Program-made: the position numbers and the translations under genes
Shown here: positions 1 to 5,571 of the stretch, piece after piece
How positions within the stretch are numbered: position 1 is the first letter of the stretch
How the letters are laid out: every line of letters starts with the position of its first letter
Origin: Clostridia bacterium
Lineage (GTDB): Bacteria > Bacillota_A > Clostridia > Oscillospirales > CAG-272
Length of the DNA stretch: 6,685 nucleotides
Direction: 5' to 3'
Assembly (NCBI GenBank): GCA_017462125.1
Contig: JAFTRQ010000121.1
Location: 1 to 6,685 of the forward strand
The notes under the pieces: generated by a model
Database searches by the model: none
Told to the model about the DNA's origin: nothing
The model's input: the letters and a program-made list of their open reading frames with translations, nothing else

Positions 1-141
1 AAAAAATGGCTATTATGTATCCATTTTATCCTTTTCAACCACGAATTTTGTAAAAAATTCGTGGTTCATTGAAAGTTTTGGTCGAGCTTTTTCAAAAGCT
101 CGCCGCCGGAGGCACGCGTCCCCTATAAATTGCAATTTATC
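1..141. repeat. 141-bp terminal direct repeat, left copy
   Basis: Bases 1-141 are identical to 6545-6685, the other end of the window. The unit is non-coding and very rich in inverted repeats: arms 3-9/21-27 (AAAATGG/CCATTTT), arms 37-49/54-66 (13 bp, 4-base loop), arms 83-90/95-102 (CGAGCTTT/AAAGCTCG), and a perfect 16-bp palindrome at 125-140. It lies just downstream of the hisS terminator. The window edge cuts it, so its true left boundary is unknown. The identity is seen directly; whether it marks a circle, a terminal repeat or an assembly overlap is inference (overlap favoured). Confidence 0.97.
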
Positions 142-153
142 AACTACAAACAA

Positions 154-180
154 AAGGGAGAGGTTGTGCGCCTCTCCCTT
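154..180 (-). terminator. Rho-independent terminator of hisS
   Basis: A perfect 10-bp stem (AAGGGAGAGG at 154-163 with CCTCTCCCTT at 171-180) closes a 7-base loop. On the minus strand the stem is followed by TTGTTTG, a short broken U-run. It begins 13 bases after the hisS TGA stop (193-195), the expected place for an intrinsic terminator. The U-run is weak, but the stem and position are convincing. Confidence 0.85.
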
Positions 181-192
181 AACAATTTAATT

Positions 193-1473
193 TCAGATTT
201 CATCAAGCTTACTCATTTCGTCGGCAAAACGGATATCCACAAACTTAGAATATCCCTCGACTTCAAGCTTCTGCTTCTGGAAGCCCACGTTCTTGTTCAT
301 CTTCTGAACGAGAACGATCTTGCCCGACTTACGGATCTCCATAGCCTTCTTCTGCATAAGAGCCACGTCGGAGGTGCCCATTCTCTTGTCGTAAAGAACG
401 GCGATCTTCTCTGCCGCGCCCTCGGGACGGAAATTCTTCTCCATCAGCGCGCCTACCATACGCTCAAAGCCGATCGAGAAGCCGCAAGCAGGAGTTTTCT
501 GACCGGTAAAGTTGCCGATCATATTGTCGTATCGGCCGCCACCCGCGATGCTGGAGCCCTTGAAATCGGTGCTCTTGATCTCAAAGATGGTACCCGTATA
601 GTAGCCCATTCCGCGCACGAGCGTAACGTCGAAATCGAGGTCGAATCTGCCGTCGGAGATCAGAGCAACCGCCTCAACGATCTCCTTGAGATTCGCAACG
701 ACGCCCTCTTCAATAGCGTCGCCCAAAGCGCTCTCAAGATAAGCAAAACGGTCCTCCGCCGCCATTGCGCCGCGGAAGATCTCCATATACTTCGACACAC
801 AGGCGGGATCGTAGCCTGCGTCAAACAGCTCCTTCTCAATTCCCGCTTCACCGATCTTGTCGTATTTATCAAGAATGATGAAAACTGTTGAGAACTGATC
901 CTCGGCAAAGCCGCTGGCACGTGCCATAGCCGCAAGGATACGGCGGTCGTTGATCATAACGGTACAGCCCTTAACGCCCGCCTCCTCAAGGAAGGTGGAG
1001 GTAGCAGTGATCAGCTCGATCTCGGCAGAGTTGCTGGCATCACCGAAAATATCGATATCACACTGATGGAACTGACGGAATCTGCCCTTCTGGGGTCTGT
1101 CCGCACGCCAAACGGGGCCGATCTGCATTGCCTTGAAGGGCAAGGGCAGATTTGCGGCGTTGTTGGACTAGTATCTGGACAGCGGGAGTGTCAGGTCGTA
1201 GCGCAGACCCGAGTCCACAAGAGAATCCACGTCGATTCCCTCTGCCGCGTCGTTCAGCTTCTCGCCTCTCTTCAGAATCTTGAAGATCAGCTTTTCATTC
1301 TCTCCGCCCTGCTTGCTGGTGAGGTTTTCAATGTGCTCAACCGCAGGAGTCTCTATCTGTGTAAAGCCAAAGGATGCATACGTCTTCTTCAGCTTTGTAA
1401 GCAAGTATTCTCTTACTTCCATTTCCGAGGGCAAGATGTCCCTCATTCCTTTTGTTGGTTCTTTTACAAACAT
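193..1473 (-). CDS. hisS: Histidyl-tRNA synthetase, full length but with an in-frame amber codon
   Basis: Class II aminoacyl-tRNA synthetase that charges tRNA-His with histidine in the cytoplasm. The reading is 426 residues if the amber codon at position 102 is counted, which is normal family length. The N-terminus has the family-typical KGMRDILPSE and ENLTSKQGGENEKLIFKI. LRYDLTLPLSRY is at 90-101, motif 2 (GPVWRADRPQKGRFRQF) at 119-135, histidine-binding LVRGMGYYTG at 285-294, GGGRYD at 311-316 and motif 3-type ACGFSIGFER at 329-338. An anticodon-binding domain runs from about 355 to the end. I chose ATG 1473-1471 because AAAGGGA lies 7 bases upstream. The open frame extends to 1542, but that part (KVFGGVEPFFKKVPRKRKG) is only translation of the hairpin repeat at 1494-1537. 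Both sides of the TAG stay in one frame with all motifs intact, so the lesion is a single base. It ends in TGA. Identity is certain; whether it is functional as written is open. Confidence 0.93.
1168..1170 (-). other. In-frame amber (TAG) codon inside hisS, codon 102
   Basis: The minus-strand context is AGA TAC TAG TCC AAC AAC, read as R-Y-stop-S-N-N. Family members usually carry an aromatic or aliphatic residue here (from memory, SRYYANN-type in Clostridia). One C-to-G change in the codon (plus strand C1168 to G) would restore TAC, tyrosine. No frameshift is present and homology resumes at once. The downstream TTG at 1141-1143 is not a credible start because it lies in the middle of the catalytic core. 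Confidence 0.95.
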
Positions 1474-1493
1474 TTCTATTCCCTTTCTTTTTC

Positions 1494-1537
1494 GTGGAAC
1501 CTTTTTGAAAAAAGGTTCCACACCTCCAAAAACCTTC
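1494..1537. repeat. Hairpin repeat module ahead of hisS
   Basis: Perfect 13-bp arms (GTGGAACCTTTTT at 1494-1506, AAAAAGGTTCCAC at 1509-1521) are separated by GA. They are followed by a tail, ACCTCCAAAAACCTTC (1522-1537). The same plan, CCTTTTTGAAAAAAGG core with pairing outer arms and a CCAAAAAC-T tail, recurs at 6499-6544 and in reverse at 71-102. Neither strand has a U-run after the stem, so it is not a standard terminator. It lies in the 5' leader of hisS, 21 bases from the start codon. Confidence 0.85.
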
Positions 1538-1607
1538 AACAAGGCCAGATGATCATACAGCCGTTTTGTGCTTGGAGATGATATTGTTATTCTACTTATG
1601 TAAACTT

Positions 1608-1620
1608 AAAAAGGTTCCAC
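1608..1620. repeat. Partial copy of the hairpin repeat arm
   Basis: AAAAAGGTTCCAC is identical to the right arm at 1509-1521. It is followed by AACTCCGAAATTTTTC, which resembles the conserved tail ACCTCCAAAAACCTTC. The left arm is absent. It may be a decayed or recombined copy, or part of the adjoining stem-loop. At 13 bases, chance is unlikely but not excluded. Confidence 0.5.
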
Positions 1621-1622
1621 AA

Positions 1623-1671
1623 CTCCGAAATTTTTCAAAAAGCGGTCGCACTTGACCGTTATTTTTCGGAG
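1623..1671 (-). terminator. Long imperfect stem-loop downstream of the five-gene operon
   Basis: Outer arms CTCCGAAA (1623-1630) and TTTCGGAG (1664-1671) enclose A/T-rich internal loops and an inner stem CGGTC (1643-1647)/GACCG (1654-1658) with a 6-base loop. It starts 13 bases after the TAA of the 114-residue gene in the direction of transcription, so it may act as a terminator or 3'-end stabiliser. No clear U-run follows it, so the terminator role is inference. Confidence 0.45.
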
Positions 1672-1684
1672 ACGGTATTATTTT

Positions 1685-2029
1685 TTATCTGTAGTATACG
1701 TAGTGAACGATTACGGTACGTTCCTTTCCGCCATGCTCCAAATCAGGTGCCGTAATAACGACTCCGTCCTTGCTCAAAAGCTCCCAAGCCTGCATTTCCT
1801 CTATCTTACAGCGCATCAACACGTCTGCGGAAGCGAAAACGAGCAGCTCGTCGTTCTTGATATTCAACGCTCCCGAGCGTCCGATTACCTCGTGAGTGCC
1901 GTTTATCTCCTCGGTCACGTACTTCACGTGGTGACCGCAGATCTGCTTCGCCATATCCCATTTGAAGCGCTTGCTGTCAGGGTTATTGCTTTTGGTGGCT
2001 TTTTCAATTATCTTTTTTATAAATCCCAT
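1685..2029 (-). CDS. Conserved-looking small protein of unknown function, 114 aa
   Basis: I do not recognise a named family. The protein has a basic N-terminal stretch (residues 1-25: GFIKKIIEKATKSNNPDSKRFKW), then a mixed region with CGHHVKYV at 31-38. A folded-looking part follows: EVIGRSGALNIKNDELLVF at 47-65, CKIEEMQAWELLSKDGVVIT at 74-93, APDLEHGGKERTVIVHYVYYR at 94-114. There is no signal peptide or membrane segment. The frame opens at 2059, but the start at 2029 is preferred: GGGAGG (2044-2039) lies 9 bases upstream, and the start follows the methyltransferase stop by one base (TGATATG). It is the last gene of the operon and ends in TAA. The good Shine-Dalgarno site and tight linkage support a real gene; function is unknown. 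Confidence 0.85.
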   Translation of the reverse strand: MGFIKKIIEKATKSNNPDSKRFKWDMAKQICGHHVKYVTEEINGTHEVIGRSGALNIKNDELLVFASADVLMRCKIEEMQAWELLSKDGVVITAPDLEHGGKERTVIVHYVYYR

Positions 2030-2030
2030 A

Positions 2031-3245
2031 TCAAAAGACCTCCCATTTATTATTTTCAAGCCCTGTCAAAAAGGTGTAGGCTTTGCGGTATTCCTCTATC
2101 GCGCTCTTCGCTTTTTCAGAATTCTTGTCAAATCCGCGCCTTTTAATACCGCGAAGCATGATATTCTTCGGTGTTTCCTCGGGGTCGATCAGCTCAAGTG
2201 CGGCGGTCTCATAGCCGTTTGCCTCCATCAGCTTCAATCGCAATGCATCGGTTGCCGCATCGCAAAGCTTTTGGCGGAGCATCGAGTAATCGGAAACAAA
2301 CGACAAAGCATCACAGCTCAGCAATCTGTTCATCTCGTGATGACAGCAGGGCGTAGACAGGATCACATCGGATTCCCAACCGATCGCCTTACCGATCACC
2401 ATATCCGTCGCCACGTCGCAGGCGTGGAGAGAGATCACCATATTGACCTGATCGTCCGTATCATACAGATTGACGTCATCGCAAAGGAATTCAAGGCCGT
2501 CAAAGCCAAGGGCATCGGCAACGCCCCGACAGTATTCGATCACGTCAGCCTTCAGGTCAACACCCGTCATTTTCACTTCTCTTTCCTTGATCACGGCAAA
2601 ATAATGATAGACCGCAAAGGAAAGATAGCTCTTTCCGCAACAGAGATCGCAGATGCGAAGCACTCCCTCCTTGGGAAGCGCGTGCTCCACGTCACGGATC
2701 AGCTCAAGAAAACGGTTGATCTGACGGAATTTCGCCTGCTTCTTGTCGTACACGCGACCGTTCCTGTCGCTGACCTCAAGAAGCTTGAGGAAGGGCTCGT
2801 CACCCTTCAAAATGTAATTTTTGTTTTTATTGTTAGAGGTAGGCACGATCCGCTTAAATGCCTGTATCTGCCCACTAAGGTCAGACGACAGCGCCTTTTC
2901 AAGCTTGCCGCCTCCTAACAAAACGGTATTGCCCGACTTACTGCGCTTGAATTCGCAATCTCCCGCCGTCGTCAGCAGATTGATCTGCGAAAAGCACTCG
3001 GCAAGCTCAACGATCGGCAAGCTCTCGCCGATTTTGATATTCTTGTGCTTCGCCTTATTGTCGGTGTGAAAGCTTTCGATCTGCAGAAGCGTTTCCCCCG
3101 CGATCGACTTCAGCGTAAGCACCGCCTTGAGTATCTCTCCGTCTGCAGGCTTTGAAAATACGACCTTTTTCAAAACCTCGGCGCGAGCCGAATCCTCGAT
3201 CAGTCGGCAAAGCAGCTCAACGTTTTTATCTGTAATATTCGTCAT
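2031..3245 (-). CDS. METTL25/GSTCD-like SAM-dependent methyltransferase, 404 aa
   Basis: Probable class I methyltransferase of the Methyltransf_32 type (METTL25/GSTCD-like); the substrate is unknown. The Rossmann-type domain is in the C-terminal half. SAM-binding motif I is ICDLCCGKSYLS at 198-209, the acidic strand GVDLK is at 228-232, and a DD pair is at 256-257. The family-diagnostic SLHACDVATD (272-281) and PCCHHE (299-304) follow. The first 150 residues or so are a separate, poorly conserved N-terminal region that I cannot assign. No membrane segment is seen. Its ATG shares one base with the PlsY stop (TAATG at 3247-3243), which indicates translational coupling. The nearest Shine-Dalgarno candidate, AGAGGG, is about 12 bases away, rather far. 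It ends in TGA one base before the 114-residue gene. The family assignment is from motif recognition; an RNA or protein target is inference. Confidence 0.85.
   Translation of the reverse strand: MTNITDKNVELLCRLIEDSARAEVLKKVVFSKPADGEILKAVLTLKSIAGETLLQIESFHTDNKAKHKNIKIGESLPIVELAECFSQINLLTTAGDCEFKRSKSGNTVLLGGGKLEKALSSDLSGQIQAFKRIVPTSNNKNKNYILKGDEPFLKLLEVSDRNGRVYDKKQAKFRQINRFLELIRDVEHALPKEGVLRICDLCCGKSYLSFAVYHYFAVIKEREVKMTGVDLKADVIEYCRGVADALGFDGLEFLCDDVNLYDTDDQVNMVISLHACDVATDMVIGKAIGWESDVILSTPCCHHEMNRLLSCDALSFVSDYSMLRQKLCDAATDALRLKLMEANGYETAALELIDPEETPKNIMLRGIKRRGFDKNSEKAKSAIEEYRKAYTFLTGLENNKWEVF
2039..2044 (-). promoter_or_regulatory. Ribosome binding site deciding the start of the 114-aa gene
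   Basis: GGGAGG on the minus strand lies 9 bases before ATG 2029-2027 and inside the end of the methyltransferase gene. It favours this start over the upstream in-frame ATG at 2059, which would lie upstream of this site and overlap the methyltransferase gene by 29 bases. Confidence 0.8.
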
Positions 3246-4159
3246 TATTTCTTTTTGCCCTCTTGGGTTTGATTCTTGGGAACATAGGCAGAGTTCTTCT
3301 CTCCGCAGTAAACGCAGACCTCACGACTGCGGGGAATAAGCCTGCCGCAGGAGCACTTCACGAAATCGCCTTCACCGTAGGCCTTCTCCTCCGCAGGCTG
3401 TGTCTCTGCGGCATTGTCGTGCTCCTCAGCCTTATGCTTATCGGTCTTCTTGAAGGAAAATTTAGACTCCTTGCCCTGCAAAAGCCGCTTGATGTTTTCG
3501 CGATGCATAAATACGACCAGCGCCGCAATGCAAAATGCCGAGAGCGTAATGAAACCGTTTTGCGGATAGAAAATGAAGGACAGGAAAGGAAACAGCATCG
3601 CGCAGATGATCGAGCCCAACGATACGAAGCGGGTTAAGAATGCGATCAGAAGGAAGACCGCCAGGATCACCAAAAACGCCGCAGGCGACAGCATCAGAAT
3701 ACACATCGCCGTGCAGGCAACGCCCTTTCCGCCCTTAAACTTATAATAGATCGGGAACATATGTCCAAGCACCACGAAAAGCGCGGAGATCGCACCGCCG
3801 ATCCCTCTTGTGAGGATCAGCGATCCCAAAAGCACCGCCACAGCGGCCTTGACAAGGTCGAGAACGAAAATCAGGATCGCCATTTTCGTTCCGTATGTAC
3901 GCAGGGTGTTGGTAGCCCCCGCGTTTCCGCTTCCGTACGAGCGGATATCTTCCTTATAGATCAGCTTCGAAAAGATGATCGCAGGGTTGACACTTCCGAT
4001 GAAATACGCCGTAACGATACACAGCAGCACCGCGCCAATCAACAGAAGCGTTCTTTGAGTCTCACCGCCGCCAAGCACTTGCTGGAAATAGGAGTATAGA
4101 TTCCAAGCCACCTTCTGTGCCTGTTCCTCTCCGGGTATTGTAAGCAATAAAGTATTCAT
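3245..4159 (-). CDS. plsY: Glycerol-3-phosphate acyltransferase PlsY with C-terminal zinc ribbon
   Basis: Integral membrane enzyme that transfers the acyl group from acyl-phosphate to glycerol-3-phosphate, making lysophosphatidic acid, the first step of phospholipid synthesis in most Bacillota. Catalytic signatures are visible: YGSGNAGATNTLRTYG at 75-90, KFKGGKGVACT at 140-150 and HREN at 219-222. Hydrophobic segments at roughly 38-58, 94-117, 121-138, 150-175, 178-198 and 203-218 fit the usual multi-pass fold. The protein is 304 residues, against about 200 for a typical PlsY. The extra length is an N-terminal stretch of about 36 residues and a C-terminal tail of about 80. The tail has a charged linker and then a ribbon CSCGRLIP...CVYCG with C269, C271, C282 and C285. 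AAAGGA lies 8 bases before ATG 4159, supporting the long N-terminus. It starts 23 bases after the DUF3006 stop and overlaps the methyltransferase by one base. Confidence 0.95.
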   Translation of the reverse strand: MNTLLLTIPGEEQAQKVAWNLYSYFQQVLGGGETQRTLLLIGAVLLCIVTAYFIGSVNPAIIFSKLIYKEDIRSYGSGNAGATNTLRTYGTKMAILIFVLDLVKAAVAVLLGSLILTRGIGGAISALFVVLGHMFPIYYKFKGGKGVACTAMCILMLSPAAFLVILAVFLLIAFLTRFVSLGSIICAMLFPFLSFIFYPQNGFITLSAFCIAALVVFMHRENIKRLLQGKESKFSFKKTDKHKAEEHDNAAETQPAEEKAYGEGDFVKCSCGRLIPRSREVCVYCGEKNSAYVPKNQTQEGKKK

Positions 4160-4182
4160 ATAAAATGTCCTTTCGGGCAGTT

Positions 4183-4428
4183 TTAAGATTTTTTGTTTCG
4201 GTTGAAGAGCTTATGCAGCCTTGCCCTGTTGGCTTCAAGCCTGCGGTCGCGCTCCTCGGGCATCGGGGTAATCTCGGTCAGATTCCTTCCGTCATACTCT
4301 GCCGAAAAGATATCGTTGGGCTTCATATTCCCCAAAACCGAGCGCGGAACGTCAAGCTGCAGATCGTCGTCCGAAATGCAGACGGCAAGCTCTCCCTCAA
4401 ATCGGTCGATTGAAAATACCGTTTTCAT
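4183..4428 (-). CDS. DUF3006 family small protein, 81 aa
   Basis: Small soluble protein matching the DUF3006 pattern: an opening IDRFEGELAVC (7-17), a central beta-rich part with LDVPRSVLG (25-33) and NDIFSAEYDG (38-47), and a charged helical C-terminus ERDRRLEANRARLHKLFNR (59-77). The family's biochemical function is unknown. It starts one base after the M24 peptidase stop (TGATATG), with no strong Shine-Dalgarno site of its own, suggesting translation coupled to the upstream gene. It sits 23 bases before plsY. Its length is normal for the family. The assignment comes from recognising the IDRFEG/VPRS pattern. Confidence 0.85.
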   Translation of the reverse strand: MKTVFSIDRFEGELAVCISDDDLQLDVPRSVLGNMKPNDIFSAEYDGRNLTEITPMPEERDRRLEANRARLHKLFNRNKKS

Positions 4429-4429
4429 A

Positions 4430-5515
4430 TCAGAACAGCTCGATCATTTCCTTGGGGCTGTGGGTGAAATCGTAGGTAGATCCGTCATCGGGCATAATGG
4501 CGATCATATCCTCGATTCTGCATCCGTAAAGTCCCTCGATGTAGATACCGGGCTCATCGGTGACAACGTGACCGCGGGTCAGGATCATATCCTCGGGCGC
4601 TCTTGACGAAAGCGAGGGAGCCTCGTGGATATACATTCCAACGCCATGGCCGAGAGAGTGGCCGAATCTTCCCTGATAGCCTGCGTTATCAATAATGTCT
4701 CTTGCGATCTTGTCGCAATCGCGGCATTTGTTGCCCTCCTTGATGTGCTCAAGCGCCGCCTTTTGCGCGGTTAGAACCGTATTGTAAAGCTTCTTCATAT
4801 CGGCATCTGCCTTTCCAAGCACAACGGTACGGGTCATATCGGAGCAATATCCGTCCACCCTTGCGCCGTAGTCCATCGTAAAGAAGCCCTTTTCAAGCTT
4901 CACGTTTCTCGGAACACCGTGAGGCAGAGAGGAAGCCGAGCCCGAAACCGCAATGGTATCGAAGGCAACGCCCTCACTACCCATTCTTCTCATAAAGAAC
5001 TCAAGCTCAAGTGCCACGTCGATCTCTGTCATATTGGGCGTGATGAATTCCAGAATGTGAGCGAAAGCCGCATCGGTGATTGCCTGAGCCTTCTTCATCT
5101 TTTCGATCTCGTCAAGATCCTTGAAGAGACGGAGACCGTCGGCAATAGCGGACGCTCCGGGCACCATTTCCATTCCCACAAGTGCCTTCTTGAATCTTTC
5201 ATAGCCCGCGCAGGACAGCGTCGCGTCCTCGTATGCAACCGTTTTGCAGCCGTTCTCCTCAAGAAGTCCGCACATGCAAACGCCCATTCCGTTATCAGGC
5301 GTAAGGATATCAAATTCTTCCGCATTGACTGCCGCCTTTGCCGCCTCAATGTAGCGGAAATCGGTAAGCACGTAGCTCTTACCCTTGGTCACCAGAACGT
5401 AGCCGTCCTGGAAATCAAAATTTGTAATATAACGAATGTTAACGTAGGACGAAATAATTGCGGCATCAATTCCCTGCTCCGCCATCTTAGCCTTGAATTT
5501 TGTAAGCTTACTCAT
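4430..5515 (-). CDS. pepP: Xaa-Pro aminopeptidase-like M24 metallopeptidase
   Basis: Cytosolic dinuclear-metal peptidase that removes the N-terminal residue ahead of proline, or cleaves Xaa-Pro dipeptides. The N-terminal creatinase-type domain covers about 1-130 (NIRYITNFDFQDGYVLV, VLTDFRYIEAA). The pita-bread catalytic domain covers about 135-361. All five predicted metal ligands are present: D215 (MDYG), D226 (CSDMTRT), H290 (LGHGVG), E321 (DEPGIYIEG) and E335 (RIEDM). H199 in LPHG is the conserved substrate-side histidine. At 361 residues it has the length of the short bacterial YqhT/PepQ-like forms, so PepP versus PepQ cannot be settled from sequence. AGAGGA lies 8 bases before the ATG. 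In Bacillus subtilis the homologue yqhT sits next to efp; here the next gene encodes DUF3006. It is the first gene of the tight operon, 56 bases after nfo. Confidence 0.92.
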   Translation of the reverse strand: MSKLTKFKAKMAEQGIDAAIISSYVNIRYITNFDFQDGYVLVTKGKSYVLTDFRYIEAAKAAVNAEEFDILTPDNGMGVCMCGLLEENGCKTVAYEDATLSCAGYERFKKALVGMEMVPGASAIADGLRLFKDLDEIEKMKKAQAITDAAFAHILEFITPNMTEIDVALELEFFMRRMGSEGVAFDTIAVSGSASSLPHGVPRNVKLEKGFFTMDYGARVDGYCSDMTRTVVLGKADADMKKLYNTVLTAQKAALEHIKEGNKCRDCDKIARDIIDNAGYQGRFGHSLGHGVGMYIHEAPSLSSRAPEDMILTRGHVVTDEPGIYIEGLYGCRIEDMIAIMPDDGSTYDFTHSPKEMIELF

Positions 5516-5546
5516 AATAAAATCCTCTCAATTAATTACTTATTCG

Positions 5547-5567
5547 CGGACAGGCACAGCCCGTCCG
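5547..5567. terminator. Small hairpin between the endonuclease IV-like gene and the M24 peptidase gene
   Basis: Arms CGGACAGG (5547-5554) and CCCGTCCG (5560-5567) pair with one A-C mismatch around a 5-base loop. It starts 4 bases after the TAA of the upstream gene. There is no U-run on the minus strand, so it may be a weak attenuating or transcript-stabilising structure rather than a terminator. The 56-base gap leaves open whether the M24 gene is co-transcribed with the upstream gene. Confidence 0.4.
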
Positions 5568-5571
5568 AATA

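Larger units (their letters stand above)
1474..1684. other. Intergenic region between hisS and the 114-residue gene
   Basis: These 211 bases hold no supportable gene. From left to right they contain the hisS Shine-Dalgarno region, a perfect hairpin of the dispersed family (1494-1521) with its conserved tail (to 1537), an unremarkable AT-rich stretch, a partial copy of the hairpin's right arm (1608-1620), and a long imperfect stem-loop (1623-1671) that may end the upstream operon. The hisS promoter must lie here if hisS is transcribed separately. TTTACA occurs on the minus strand (1605-1600), but I see no well-spaced -10 box, so I do not call a promoter. Confidence 0.7.

Noticed and set aside
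1..141. CRISPR repeat or phage attachment site for the terminal repeat
   Set aside because: There is no spacer array, integrase or tRNA nearby. The length and internal inverted repeats fit a dispersed intergenic element better.
130..891. Long plus-strand reading frame of 253 codons opposite hisS
   Set aside because: It is antisense to clearly conserved hisS sequence, starts in the terminal repeat, runs through the terminator and has no recognisable protein features.
193..1143. The part of hisS after the amber codon as an independent gene starting at TTG 1143
   Set aside because: The start would lie inside the catalytic core just before motif 2, has no ribosome binding site, and would lack the N-terminal domain. 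The two parts share a frame and form one normal-length HisS.
1494..1540. T-box riboswitch upstream of hisS (GGTGTGGAACC on the minus strand resembles the T-box)
   Set aside because: The resemblance comes from the repeat hairpin. No AGGGTGGNACCGCG sequence, no terminator with a U-run and no stem I structure are seen.
1474..1542. N-terminal extension of HisS from ATG 1542
   Set aside because: It is translation of the hairpin repeat. HisS homology and a good ribosome site begin at 1473.
2031..2059. Start of the 114-residue gene at ATG 2059, overlapping the methyltransferase
   Set aside because: The extra ten residues lie upstream of the strong GGGAGG site, which is correctly spaced for ATG 2029.
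1962..2918. Plus-strand reading frame of 318 codons opposite the methyltransferase
   Set aside because: It is a shadow of a motif-bearing minus-strand gene. It spans the junction of two minus-strand genes and shows no family resemblance.
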